A stretch of DNA of 6,724 nucleotides from Spirochaeta sp. UBA2779 (GCA_002352375.1 DEIH01000056.1:8295-15018); one strand, 5' to 3'. Shown: positions 1 to 6,061, counted from the first letter of the stretch. Notes: generated from the letters alone by a model not told the origin. Program-made: numbers and translations.

Positions 1-35
1 TTCACTTCAAACAGCATTTCGTCCGTTTTTACCAT
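1..35 (-). CDS. Start of a downstream gene, probably the sugar ABC transporter ATP-binding protein (partial)
   Basis: Only the first 11 codons are inside the window, reading MVKTDEMLFEV from an ATG at 33-35. A GGAG Shine-Dalgarno sequence lies 9 nt upstream and abuts the TAG stop codon of the permease, so the two genes are 12 nt apart and surely co-transcribed. The pattern of a short polar leader followed by a hydrophobic, beta-strand-like LFEV is how RbsA/MglA-type ATPases commonly begin (family knowledge), and the operon has a binding protein and a permease but no ATPase so far. No Walker motif is visible because the gene leaves the window. The ATPase identity is therefore inferred from position only; the existence of a start codon with a ribosome binding site is seen directly. 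The internal ATG at codon 7 is a less likely start because it has no such site. Confidence 0.6.
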   Translation of the reverse strand, partial: MVKTDEMLFEV

Positions 36-47
36 ACTAATCGACTC

Positions 48-1028
48 CTATGTTGTGATGATCTTGGCTTTTGCAGCTTGCCGTTTATTGTCTAGGAAGA
101 CAGCAAGAATAATTACAAATCCTGAAAAAACTATCTGCAAATCCTGATTCCACTGAAGAAGGATAATTCCATTATTTATAACCCGCATAATTAATACACC
201 AAGAAGAGTACCGATAAGAGTTCCTTTGCCCCCTTCCAGGCTTGTTCCGCCAAGAATTACTCCCGCTATAACGGTAAGTTCATATCCGTTACCAGAATTT
301 GGCTGACCGGAGTTCATTCTTGAACAGAGAATTGCCCCTGATAATGCAGCCAGAGTTGAACTCATTACAAAGGTTTGTATTCTCAGTTTTGAAGTTCTGA
401 TTCCAGAGATTCTGGCAGCTTTCATGTTTCCGCCGGTTGCATAAAGTCTTCGTCCAAATACTGTTTTATTTATTACTATATAAAATCCAGCAAAAAGGAC
501 AACCATTAAAACAACAGGTACGGGAAAGGGACCGAAATATCCGTTTCCAAATGCTGTGAATATATCGAGATGATGAAAATTCTGTATAGAAGCCATGCTG
601 TATAAATATACAGACCCCCTTAAAATCATCATCATTGCGATAGTGCCAATAAGGGCATTTACCTTGAATTTTGATACAACTATTCCATTAATAAGCCCCA
701 CAAAAGCACCAAGAGCCAAAACTGCCAGTAGACCAAACCAGAAATTGTTTGTTTTATTTACCACATCCATAAAAACTACAGTTGAGAATGCAATCAGTGA
801 ACCGATTGAGAGGTCGACGTCTCCGGCAATAAGCAGCATTGTCATACCTATTCCGGCAATTAGTATCTGGGAACTGTCCCTGATAATATTTTTAAGATTC
901 AAAATGCTAATAAATTTAGGCTCTCCTATAGTAATTAGTAGAGCAATAACAATTAAAACCCCCAGAAGAAGTAATTCATTGAACATAAGCAGTCTCTCAC
1001 CCAAGTTCAATTTTTTTTCATTTTCCAC
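48..1028 (-). CDS. RbsC-like sugar ABC transporter permease
   Basis: This is a 326-residue inner-membrane permease of the CUT2/RbsC-AraH type (BPD_transp_2 family), normal in length. It would form the channel for the ligand delivered by the binding protein encoded just upstream. Hydrophobic segments are visible at about 15-35, 53-68, 74-90, 98-118, 126-144, 168-186, 216-236, 250-284 and 296-312. Family signatures are DVDLSIGS (70-77), the cytoplasmic loop GRRLYATGG...ARISGI (192-210), which resembles the ATPase-coupling region, and GGTSLEGGKGT (260-270). The start is GTG at 1026-1028, supported by AAGGAG at 1036-1041; the next Met (residue 15) has no such site and would clip the N-terminus. 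A strong stem-loop ends only a few bases before the ribosome binding site. The protein is not specific enough to name the substrate. Confidence 0.93.
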   Translation of the reverse strand: MENEKKLNLGERLLMFNELLLLGVLIVIALLITIGEPKFISILNLKNIIRDSSQILIAGIGMTMLLIAGDVDLSIGSLIAFSTVVFMDVVNKTNNFWFGLLAVLALGAFVGLINGIVVSKFKVNALIGTIAMMMILRGSVYLYSMASIQNFHHLDIFTAFGNGYFGPFPVPVVLMVVLFAGFYIVINKTVFGRRLYATGGNMKAARISGIRTSKLRIQTFVMSSTLAALSGAILCSRMNSGQPNSGNGYELTVIAGVILGGTSLEGGKGTLIGTLLGVLIMRVINNGIILLQWNQDLQIVFSGFVIILAVFLDNKRQAAKAKIITT

Positions 1029-1035
1029 AAGAAGT

Positions 1036-1041
1036 CTCCTT
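1036..1041 (-). promoter_or_regulatory. Ribosome binding site that fixes the permease GTG start
   Basis: AAGGAG on the minus strand lies 7 nt before a GTG codon (1026-1028) and supports this non-ATG start. The right edge of the upstream stem-loop is about 4 nt away, so the site could be sheltered or exposed by folding of that hairpin (inference). Confidence 0.75.
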
Positions 1042-1045
1042 ATTT

Positions 1046-1076
1046 AAAAGGGGCTGCGAAGGCAGCCCCTTTTTTT
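1046..1076. terminator. Strong stem-loop between binding-protein and permease genes (intra-operon attenuator or mRNA stabiliser)
   Basis: GGGGCTGC (1050-1057) pairs perfectly with GCAGCCCC (1062-1069) around a 4-nt loop, and the stem extends by four A-T pairs to 12 bp in all. On the minus (operon) strand the stem is followed by TTTT then AAATA, a short U-tract that suggests leaky termination. On the plus strand it is followed by seven T, which would be a good terminator, but no plus-strand gene ends here. Hairpins after the binding-protein gene are well known in ABC transporter operons, where they protect the upstream message and give the binding protein a higher level than the membrane parts. 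That role is inferred here from position. Confidence 0.75.
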
Positions 1077-1107
1077 GTTCCAAAAAACTGCCTCTTTATT
1101 TTGAGGG

Positions 1108-1146
1108 GTATTTTAAGGTGATCAAAATACAGGTTTTAGTATTTTG
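1108..1146. repeat. Three-arm alternating inverted repeat at the 3' end of the binding-protein gene
   Basis: GTATTTT (1108-1114), CAAAATAC (1123-1130) and GTATTTTG (1139-1146) form two mutually exclusive pairings: the middle arm can pair with either neighbour (7 bp with a 9-nt loop, or 8 bp with an 8-nt loop). The last arm overlaps the final codons of the binding-protein gene and the stop codon lies in the loop. The arms are AT-rich, so the structures would be weak. Function unknown. Confidence 0.45.
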
Positions 1147-2179
1147 TACACTGAGCTTCAGTTTCAAGAGCATTTATGGCATCCCATTTTGGATATCTCT
1201 TTCCATCAGCATCTATGCCGTATAGATTTTCCCATGTATCTTTTGTTAGTGCTATAGTTGCAGATACAATATGTTCAGGGAGTTCTTCACCTCTATATAG
1301 AGATACAGCTGCGTCAACACATGTCAGACCGTTCTTTTCCGGAAGCATTGCTGCTTCAACCATGTAGGCTGGAATTTCCTGGAGAGCATAAACTGCTGCA
1401 AGACCTTCAAGCCCTGTACCACAGATTATTAATTCGTCTTCATTCAGACCGGCAGCCTTAAATGCCTGGTATGCACCAAGTGAGGAGTTGTCATTACAAC
1501 CATAGATTACATTGATATCAGAATCCTGAGTTAAAGCATCAGTGGAAACCTGAAGAGCTTCATCTTTGGAACCTTTACCATCAACTCTGTGAACAAGAAC
1601 AGCATCCGGAGCATTTACTTTGATACCATCCATAAAACCGTCTACTCGAAGTACACATGCATTAAGAGCAGGAAGGTCTACCGCAAGTACTTTTGGAGAA
1701 ATTCCCATTTTTGCAGCAATTTTACCAGTTTCCAGTCCGCCCTTGTAACCGGCATCGTAGTCACAGATAGCTACAAGAACTTCCATTCCGTCGACTCTGT
1801 TTCCTTCAAGCACCATTGGAATACCTTCCATTTTTGCTTTTTTTACAAGGGCAACAGTTCCAGCCGCATCAACAGGTGTTACTATAAGCGCATCAACACC
1901 TCTTGCCATAAGGTCTTCCACCATAGCAACTTCTTTAGCCATATCAAGGTTAGCATCCAGAACTTCGAGTTCAATACCGAGTTCATCACATCTGTCCTGC
2001 ATACCCTTGATTACATTCTGGTACCACTCATGAGTCGCATAATTGGTTACATAACCAATTTTCTTGGGGAGATCACTTGAACCCGCAGCAGAATCCGTTT
2101 CTCCACCAGCGAAAACCAAAGCCGGCGAAATTATGAGTCCAATCACCATCAGCATTAGAAAAAATTTGCCTTTTTTCAT
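1136..2179 (-). CDS. Periplasmic sugar-type substrate-binding protein (RbsB-like, CUT2)
   Basis: This is a 347-residue periplasmic binding protein of the type I fold (Peripla_BP_4/RbsB-like), which captures a small ligand and hands it to the permease encoded downstream. Residues 1-24 are a signal peptide (KK, hydrophobic core, cleavage expected after VFA24). There is no cysteine at the cleavage site, so it should be a free periplasmic protein rather than a lipoprotein. Family landmarks are the first strand IGYVTN (41-46) followed by aromatic W52/Y53, DALIVTPVD (96-104), CDYDAGYKGGLETG (139-152), RVDGF (178-182) and GCNDNSSLGAY (227-237). Seven cysteines (64, 139, 175, 228, 253, 287, 344) are more than usual for this family. 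The ATG has a purine-rich AGGA site 7 nt upstream. The ligand cannot be told from sequence; ribose-type specificity should not be assumed. Confidence 0.92.
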   Translation of the reverse strand: MKKGKFFLMLMVIGLIISPALVFAGGETDSAAGSSDLPKKIGYVTNYATHEWYQNVIKGMQDRCDELGIELEVLDANLDMAKEVAMVEDLMARGVDALIVTPVDAAGTVALVKKAKMEGIPMVLEGNRVDGMEVLVAICDYDAGYKGGLETGKIAAKMGISPKVLAVDLPALNACVLRVDGFMDGIKVNAPDAVLVHRVDGKGSKDEALQVSTDALTQDSDINVIYGCNDNSSLGAYQAFKAAGLNEDELIICGTGLEGLAAVYALQEIPAYMVEAAMLPEKNGLTCVDAAVSLYRGEELPEHIVSATIALTKDTWENLYGIDADGKRYPKWDAINALETEAQCTKY

Positions 2180-2206
2180 CCTATTTTCCTTCCTTCCAAA
2201 AAAATA

Positions 2207-2235
2207 TTTTTATTCTGTCAACGACAGAAATGCAA
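2207..2235 (-). promoter_or_regulatory. Possible internal promoter for the transporter genes
   Basis: Read on the minus strand, TTGCAT (2230-2235) and TAAAAA (2207-2212) are separated by exactly 17 nt. They match the sigma-70 consensus at only 3 and 4 of 6 positions, so the call is weak. The AT-rich stretch and the 81-nt gap, the largest upstream of the binding protein within an otherwise tight cluster, support a secondary promoter here. A transcript would have a leader of about 25 nt. Confidence 0.35.
2213..2229. promoter_or_regulatory. Perfect 17-nt palindrome, candidate operator
   Basis: TTCTGTC, a 3-nt AAC centre and GACAGAA form a perfect 7-bp inverted repeat upstream of the binding-protein gene. 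It fills the whole spacer of the possible -35/-10 pair, the classical place for a repressor site. The local regulator is the ROK protein encoded two genes upstream, which makes it the first candidate to bind here (inference). As RNA it could also form a small hairpin, but no U-tract directly follows, so it is a poor terminator. Confidence 0.5.
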
Positions 2236-2260
2236 ACAGATTCAATTTCTGAATACCTTT

Positions 2261-3421
2261 TTAACAATAAAGACATTTACGTGCCTCATCTGCAAAAACT
2301 TTCAGCAGATTAACATCTGCATCAAAAAAGTGATCCGAGGGTGCAAGAATGTAGGATCCACCCCCTCCGGCTTCATCAAAACACTTTCGAACATAATCTC
2401 TGGTCGCCTTCTCAGTGCAACCAAGGAGGTAATGTACCTGATTAAATCCACCTATCATACAAACCTTATCACCAATTCTCCTCTTGGCTTCGGCAAGGTT
2501 CACATCCGCACCCATCTCCGGAGGCGTGAAGGTTTCCAAAGCATCCGGACCCATGGATGCAAGATCTTCCAGAATCGGCATCATTCCCCCACAGGTATGG
2601 TAAGCAATCCGAATACCTACCTCCTGAGCCTCATCAATCAACTGCTTATCATAAGGAGCTACAAATTCATTAAAAATATCCGGAGAGATTACCGTAGTTG
2701 ATGCATCACCTCCACCGAGTTCTGTTACGTCATATCCGGATCCTTCCAATGATTTAACATAGGGCTTTTTACGTTCAAGAAGTACCTGCAAAAACTCATG
2801 AACCCAGACAGGGTCATCAAAAGTATCCATTATCAAATTTTCAGTACCTCTGATGCAACAGCCATCCTGCCAGCAGCCGGGTTGTCCGTAAATATCAAAG
2901 GGAATAATGAACCCTCGAACAATTCCTCTCTCACCTATGTTTAAAACACTCTGTCTTACTTTTTCGGTATCACAAAGAGGCCTTGTCCCATACTTTGCAA
3001 TAAGGTTTATATCACTTTTCTCTTTAATAAGAGGTTCGCCAACCCATTCGGTATATCCATTTCCCTGTATTACACAACTCAGTTCACCTCCAGGGGTAAC
3101 GATAGTATGCCTGGTAGTGTCATATCCGGTTCCCGGTACATTCTCTGATTCGATCCTCCAGTTATCTGAAAAAACTCTCGAGACCTGTAAAAAACCCGGT
3201 TCCCCCTGAGATGGATCTAGATATTCCCCTCTGTCAGTATCCGCTTTTATCGGAACAACCCAATCGATTGCATCCATACTGAAAAAGTCAAAAAACTCTT
3301 CATTATTTATACCGTTCATATACTTATCCAGAAAATAGGGCATAATGTGATGCGTTGTAACTGGGAGTCTGTCTGCCTGTCCGCCATCCAGTGTTGTTAA
3401 TAATCTCTCTCTTGATGTCAT
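2261..3421 (-). CDS. UroD/MtaA-superfamily protein with an HxC zinc-type motif (paralogue A)
   Basis: This is a 386-residue cytoplasmic protein of the uroporphyrinogen decarboxylase/methylcobalamin:CoM methyltransferase superfamily (PF01208). The N-terminus MTSRERLLTTLDGGQADRLPV is the usual start of the catabolic branch, and the arginine-bearing motif of true HemE after this point is missing, so haem synthesis is unlikely. HTCGG at 275-279 matches the HxCG zinc ligands of MtaA/MtbA-type methyltransferases. The region that supplies the third cysteine in those enzymes reads ILAPSDHFFDAD (358-369), with Ser/Asp/His instead, although a C-terminal CLYC (383-386) is present. A cysteine cluster GCWQDGCC lies at 182-189. 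The gene starts 1 nt after the ROK stop codon, with a G-rich site in the end of the ROK gene, so translation is probably coupled. A role in methyl-group transfer is inferred from the motif; decarboxylase or lyase activity is possible. Confidence 0.85.
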   Translation of the reverse strand: MTSRERLLTTLDGGQADRLPVTTHHIMPYFLDKYMNGINNEEFFDFFSMDAIDWVVPIKADTDRGEYLDPSQGEPGFLQVSRVFSDNWRIESENVPGTGYDTTRHTIVTPGGELSCVIQGNGYTEWVGEPLIKEKSDINLIAKYGTRPLCDTEKVRQSVLNIGERGIVRGFIIPFDIYGQPGCWQDGCCIRGTENLIMDTFDDPVWVHEFLQVLLERKKPYVKSLEGSGYDVTELGGGDASTTVISPDIFNEFVAPYDKQLIDEAQEVGIRIAYHTCGGMMPILEDLASMGPDALETFTPPEMGADVNLAEAKRRIGDKVCMIGGFNQVHYLLGCTEKATRDYVRKCFDEAGGGGSYILAPSDHFFDADVNLLKVFADEARKCLYC

Positions 3422-3422
3422 C

Positions 3423-4712
3423 CTATGCCACCCCCTGCCTCTTCTGAAAAAAATCCCCTGAAGAAACTAATTCCTGAAGGACCAACGCCCCTGATCCGAT
3501 TAGATGGATATCTGTTCCCAGCAGAGAGGGAATTATCGTTACTTTATTTGCAATTACAGAAAAAGCATGCTTTTTGACATACTCCCTAATTGGTTTTATG
3601 AGCAAGCTACAATCAACCCTGCCTACATCATTGGTTGACACAATAATAATTTCAGGACTGAAGATATTTGTTAAACTGACCGCTCCTATTCCCAGTATTT
3701 TTGATAATTCTGTTATTGCACCCAAAGCCTCAATCTCACCGGAATGGGCCTTATCCCAGATTTCCTCAAGCTGACCTACAATTTCCCAATTATTCATTCC
3801 ATTTAAATCAGGTTGAGGCAGATTCTTTTTCCGATAATATGAAGGAAGTATATTCCTAAAACTACTATACAGTTCGAGACAACCGATGTTGCCACAGGAA
3901 CATACAGGACCATTCATATTCACAGTGATATGTCCTATTTCAGAAACAACATCATCTTCCCCTCTATAGAGAAGGCCGTCTATTATTACTCCCGCACCTA
4001 TACCCAATCCAACTGTATATTGAACAAAATTCTGTATTCCTTTCCCTGCACCGAACCAGCTCTCTGCGATTGCAGATATATTGCCACTGTTATCAGCAAA
4101 AACAGGTATATTCAACTCACGTTCCAAATACTCTGACAATGGAAATTTTCTCCAATCATATGGAGCTTCAAATCTTTTACCAGAATGAAAATCGGGAGAA
4201 TCCAGCCCATCCAGCATTATCCCATTTTTATTATTAATTGGACCGGGTGCAGAAATCCCAAGCCCCAGTATCTGATTATTGTCTACACAATTATCTTCTG
4301 TTAGCCCACGTATCATTCCAGTAATAACTTCAGGTAATTTGCCTATATCTATACCGGAAATACCGTTTTTATCGATATCACGACATATAATATTACCAGA
4401 TAAATCCAGGATTGCGATTGTAATATCACAACGCCCTACTTCAACTGCAACAATGCGATAAAATGTTGTATCTAAATATAAACCAATAGGCTGTCGGCCG
4501 GTATTCCGGCGATCATTTTTCTGTACCTTTTCAATAACCAGATTTTGAGATATTAAGGTAGTAACAATCTGAGTTATTGCAGCCTGAGTTAATCCTGTTT
4601 GCTCTGCAATCTCCTTCCTCGAAATCATGGGGTTTTGAATAATTTTCCTGATAACAAGTCCTCTGTTATGTAGTTTAATAAGTTTTGAATTTCTACCCAG
4701 ATGATTAGCCAT
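3423..4712 (-). CDS. ROK-family transcriptional regulator (XylR/NagC-like)
   Basis: This is a 429-residue regulator with an N-terminal winged helix-turn-helix and a C-terminal ROK sugar-kinase-like domain, the usual layout and a slightly long size. The DNA-binding part is at about 15-65, with SRKEIAEQTGLTQAAITQIV as helices 2 and 3. The ROK domain shows VGLGIGAGVIIDG (234-246), EIGH (258-261) and the zinc motif CSCGNIGC (271-278) followed by LE. The usual DIGGTK phosphate loop is replaced by EVGRCD (91-96). The position of the catalytic Asp in the NDAN motif is Ser209 (DNSGN, 207-211), so it should sense a ligand but not phosphorylate it. It sits between the two UroD-like genes, 8 nt and 1 nt apart, with AGGA 3 nt before its ATG. 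It probably represses this operon until the imported compound or a product binds (inference). Confidence 0.9.
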   Translation of the reverse strand: MANHLGRNSKLIKLHNRGLVIRKIIQNPMISRKEIAEQTGLTQAAITQIVTTLISQNLVIEKVQKNDRRNTGRQPIGLYLDTTFYRIVAVEVGRCDITIAILDLSGNIICRDIDKNGISGIDIGKLPEVITGMIRGLTEDNCVDNNQILGLGISAPGPINNKNGIMLDGLDSPDFHSGKRFEAPYDWRKFPLSEYLERELNIPVFADNSGNISAIAESWFGAGKGIQNFVQYTVGLGIGAGVIIDGLLYRGEDDVVSEIGHITVNMNGPVCSCGNIGCLELYSSFRNILPSYYRKKNLPQPDLNGMNNWEIVGQLEEIWDKAHSGEIEALGAITELSKILGIGAVSLTNIFSPEIIIVSTNDVGRVDCSLLIKPIREYVKKHAFSVIANKVTIIPSLLGTDIHLIGSGALVLQELVSSGDFFQKRQGVA

Positions 4713-4720
4713 AATTCCTG

Positions 4721-5794
4721 CTAAATTCCTAGAATCGGGTATTTACCGTACTTTTCAGCACAGTTTATATAGGTTGTGATATTCTCAAAAGGAATATCAT
4801 CATGGAGGCTGTGGTCAGTAGAAAGGATATACCCCCCCCCAGGCCCAGCAGTCTGGATACATTCACGGGCTTCCTTTTCTACATCATCAACACTGCCGGT
4901 TACCATGGTAGTTTTATTATTAATATTTCCAACAGGACAGAGCGTTCTACCAAACCTTGATTTTATATCTCCAAGGTCCATGCCCGCAGCACGCTCAACA
5001 GGGTGATATCCATCTATTCCGGTATCGACCAGATCACCTATGACATCATGGAGCCTTCCATCGTTGTGCATTATTACCGGCAGGCCAAATGATTTCATGC
5101 CCTGAACAATCTTTCTGAAGGGGGGGATGAAAAGCTCCCTCAAATGCTTAGGAGACATCAGAAGAGACGTTGTTCCTCCCCAGTCATCAGCGATCATGAA
5201 GGCATCAATATTCCCATTATCGTATGTGTACTGTACGGCTTTCAGGGCCCAGTCAACATAGCTGTCATTTACTTCTTGGATAAAGGCAGGATCATCATAA
5301 ATAAGAAGGCTTAATGCAGCCAAATCAAAAAAATACCAATAGGCCATGGTAAATGGACCTAAAAACCCGGCTATCAAAGCAATATTATTATCACTATTTG
5401 CCTTGATACCGTCATTTATAATATTCAGTCTGTGGGGGGCTTCTACTGGAGGCATCTTGTACTTTTCCCAGTCCGCTCTGGTTTTTAAAGCAACATCCGT
5501 CTGAACCATTATTGGCCAGCCGTTATTTACATAGGTTACACCCCATTCATCTACAAAGGTTTCACCCGGTTTATGGGGTTCATCTTCAAAACCACAATAA
5601 CCATTTATCGGCAGGAATAATCCATCCAGACCAAGCTTAGAGGCAAGTTTTACTTGAGAGGCACCATCATAGAGAGGAGTATTAAACCCCAACATTTTTT
5701 TTAACAATTTCTGACTGAACAGGAAATCATAAACAGGAACCCGATCAGGTGTTCCATGATTCAACGCAGTAATAAATCTTTCTCTTGATTGCAT
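4721..5794 (-). CDS. UroD/MtaA-superfamily protein lacking the HxC motif (paralogue B)
   Basis: This is a superfamily member of 357 residues from the preferred start, or 365 from the in-frame ATG at 5816-5818. The preferred ATG (5792-5794) gives MQSRERFITALNHGTPDRVPV, the standard family N-terminus, and has GGGGGA and GGAG close upstream; the earlier ATG has only a poor site. Numbering from the longer form, landmarks are PDRVPV (24-29), DDWGG (211-215), MSPKHLRELFIPPFRKI (221-237), HNDGRL (251-256), NPV-like YHPVE (271-275), MDLGDIKSRFG (280-290) and GPGGGYILSTDHSLHDD (325-341). HND stands where paralogue A has HTC, so no zinc-thiol site is expected there. HemE-type arginines are absent. It is the first gene of the cluster. 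Two related proteins in one operon suggest two steps on the same compound, or two subunits; the reaction is unknown. Confidence 0.85.
   Translation of the reverse strand: MQSRERFITALNHGTPDRVPVYDFLFSQKLLKKMLGFNTPLYDGASQVKLASKLGLDGLFLPINGYCGFEDEPHKPGETFVDEWGVTYVNNGWPIMVQTDVALKTRADWEKYKMPPVEAPHRLNIINDGIKANSDNNIALIAGFLGPFTMAYWYFFDLAALSLLIYDDPAFIQEVNDSYVDWALKAVQYTYDNGNIDAFMIADDWGGTTSLLMSPKHLRELFIPPFRKIVQGMKSFGLPVIMHNDGRLHDVIGDLVDTGIDGYHPVERAAGMDLGDIKSRFGRTLCPVGNINNKTTMVTGSVDDVEKEARECIQTAGPGGGYILSTDHSLHDDIPFENITTYINCAEKYGKYPILGI
4832..4840. repeat. Run of nine C (G9 in the coding strand) inside paralogue B
   Basis: Nine consecutive C on the plus strand encode part of GPGGGY near the C-terminus of the UroD-like gene. 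Homopolymers of this length are slippage-prone in replication and in sequencing. The reading frame is intact in this sequence. Confidence 0.9.
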
Positions 5795-5807
5795 CTCTCC
5801 ATCCCCC
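5795..5807 (-). promoter_or_regulatory. Ribosome binding site choosing the start of paralogue B
   Basis: On the minus strand GGGGGA (5802-5807) lies 7 nt before, and GGAG (5797-5800) 2 nt before, the ATG at 5792-5794. The alternative ATG at 5816-5818 is preceded only by GAG six bases upstream. Together with the family N-terminus this favours 5794. The spacing of GGAG is short, so the longer form cannot be ruled out. Confidence 0.5.
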
Positions 5808-5936
5808 GAAAAATCCATAATTGCTCAAAATCCATTTATACTCTTAAGCTTTTGTTAAACGCCAAAGCCGAATCGTCATGAAAAACATTGAATTTTCACT
5901 ATTCAGACAAATTCTTAACGTTACTTAATTAAATTA

Positions 5937-5965
5937 ATAAAACAACTATTTGTCCAATCTGTCAA
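5937..5965 (-). promoter_or_regulatory. Main operon promoter (sigma-70 like)
   Basis: The minus strand has a perfect TTGACA (5960-5965), a 17-nt spacer and TTTTAT (5937-5942, 4 of 6 matches). The flanks are extremely A+T rich. It points into the UroD-like gene and would give a leader of about 110-140 nt, depending on the start codon used. The -10 match is mediocre; one-base shifts are possible. Confidence 0.55.
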
Positions 5966-5969
5966 CAAA
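5949..5969. promoter_or_regulatory. Imperfect 21-nt palindrome over the -35 element, candidate operator
   Basis: TTTGTCCA and TCAACAAA are inverted arms (6 of 8 positions match) around 5 nt, covering the TTGACA hexamer. The sequence TCTGTCAAC (5958-5966) is shared exactly with the palindrome at 2214-2222. A repressor bound here would block the main promoter; the ROK protein is the obvious candidate (inference). Confidence 0.35.
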
Positions 5970-6061
5970 ATTTTACAATTATATTCAGATTTACAAGATT
6001 ATCTTCAGGTACGAGAAGAAATGTTCTGGAATTATTGACTTAAACCTGCTACTCAGGCTCA

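Larger units (their letters stand above)
5819..6061. other. AT-rich intergenic region upstream of the operon
   Basis: About 240 nt without a credible gene on either strand. It holds the promoter and palindrome described separately, a 6-bp inverted repeat GAATTT/AAATTC (5890-5895 and 5909-5914), and the palindromes TAACGTTA (about 5916-5923) and TTAATTAA (5925-5932). I see no riboswitch core, no tRNA and no good terminator. One row (5881-5940) has only 11 G+C in 60 bases. Confidence 0.7.

Noticed and set aside
595..1047. Plus-strand 150-codon open frame opposite the permease
   Set aside because: It is antisense to a well-supported membrane permease, has no recognisable family features and no ribosome binding site; its hydrophobicity mirrors the real gene.
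1589..2080. Plus-strand 163-codon open frame opposite the binding protein
   Set aside because: The composition is odd (rich in Ser, His, Phe, Tyr, Asn), as expected of a reverse-complement shadow, and the opposite strand carries a clear binding protein.
2216..2221. TTGACA on the minus strand as a -35 element for the binding-protein gene
   Set aside because: No -10-like hexamer lies 15-18 nt downstream (the sequence there is TTGGAA/TGGAAG); it is more simply one arm of the palindrome.
2330..2701. Plus-strand open frames opposite the UroD-like and ROK genes (also 2907-3209, 3574-3774, 3930-4136, 4776-5006)
   Set aside because: All are fully inside convincing minus-strand genes and show no domain or start signal.
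2261..5818. Haem biosynthesis (HemE) as the role of the UroD-like genes
   Set aside because: Neither protein has the arginine-containing N-terminal substrate motif of HemE, and the context is transport and regulation rather than haem synthesis.
5795..5936. Cobalamin riboswitch in the operon leader
   Set aside because: I looked for one because of the methyltransferase-like enzymes, but see no B12-box-like core or set of nested stems in this short, very AT-rich leader.
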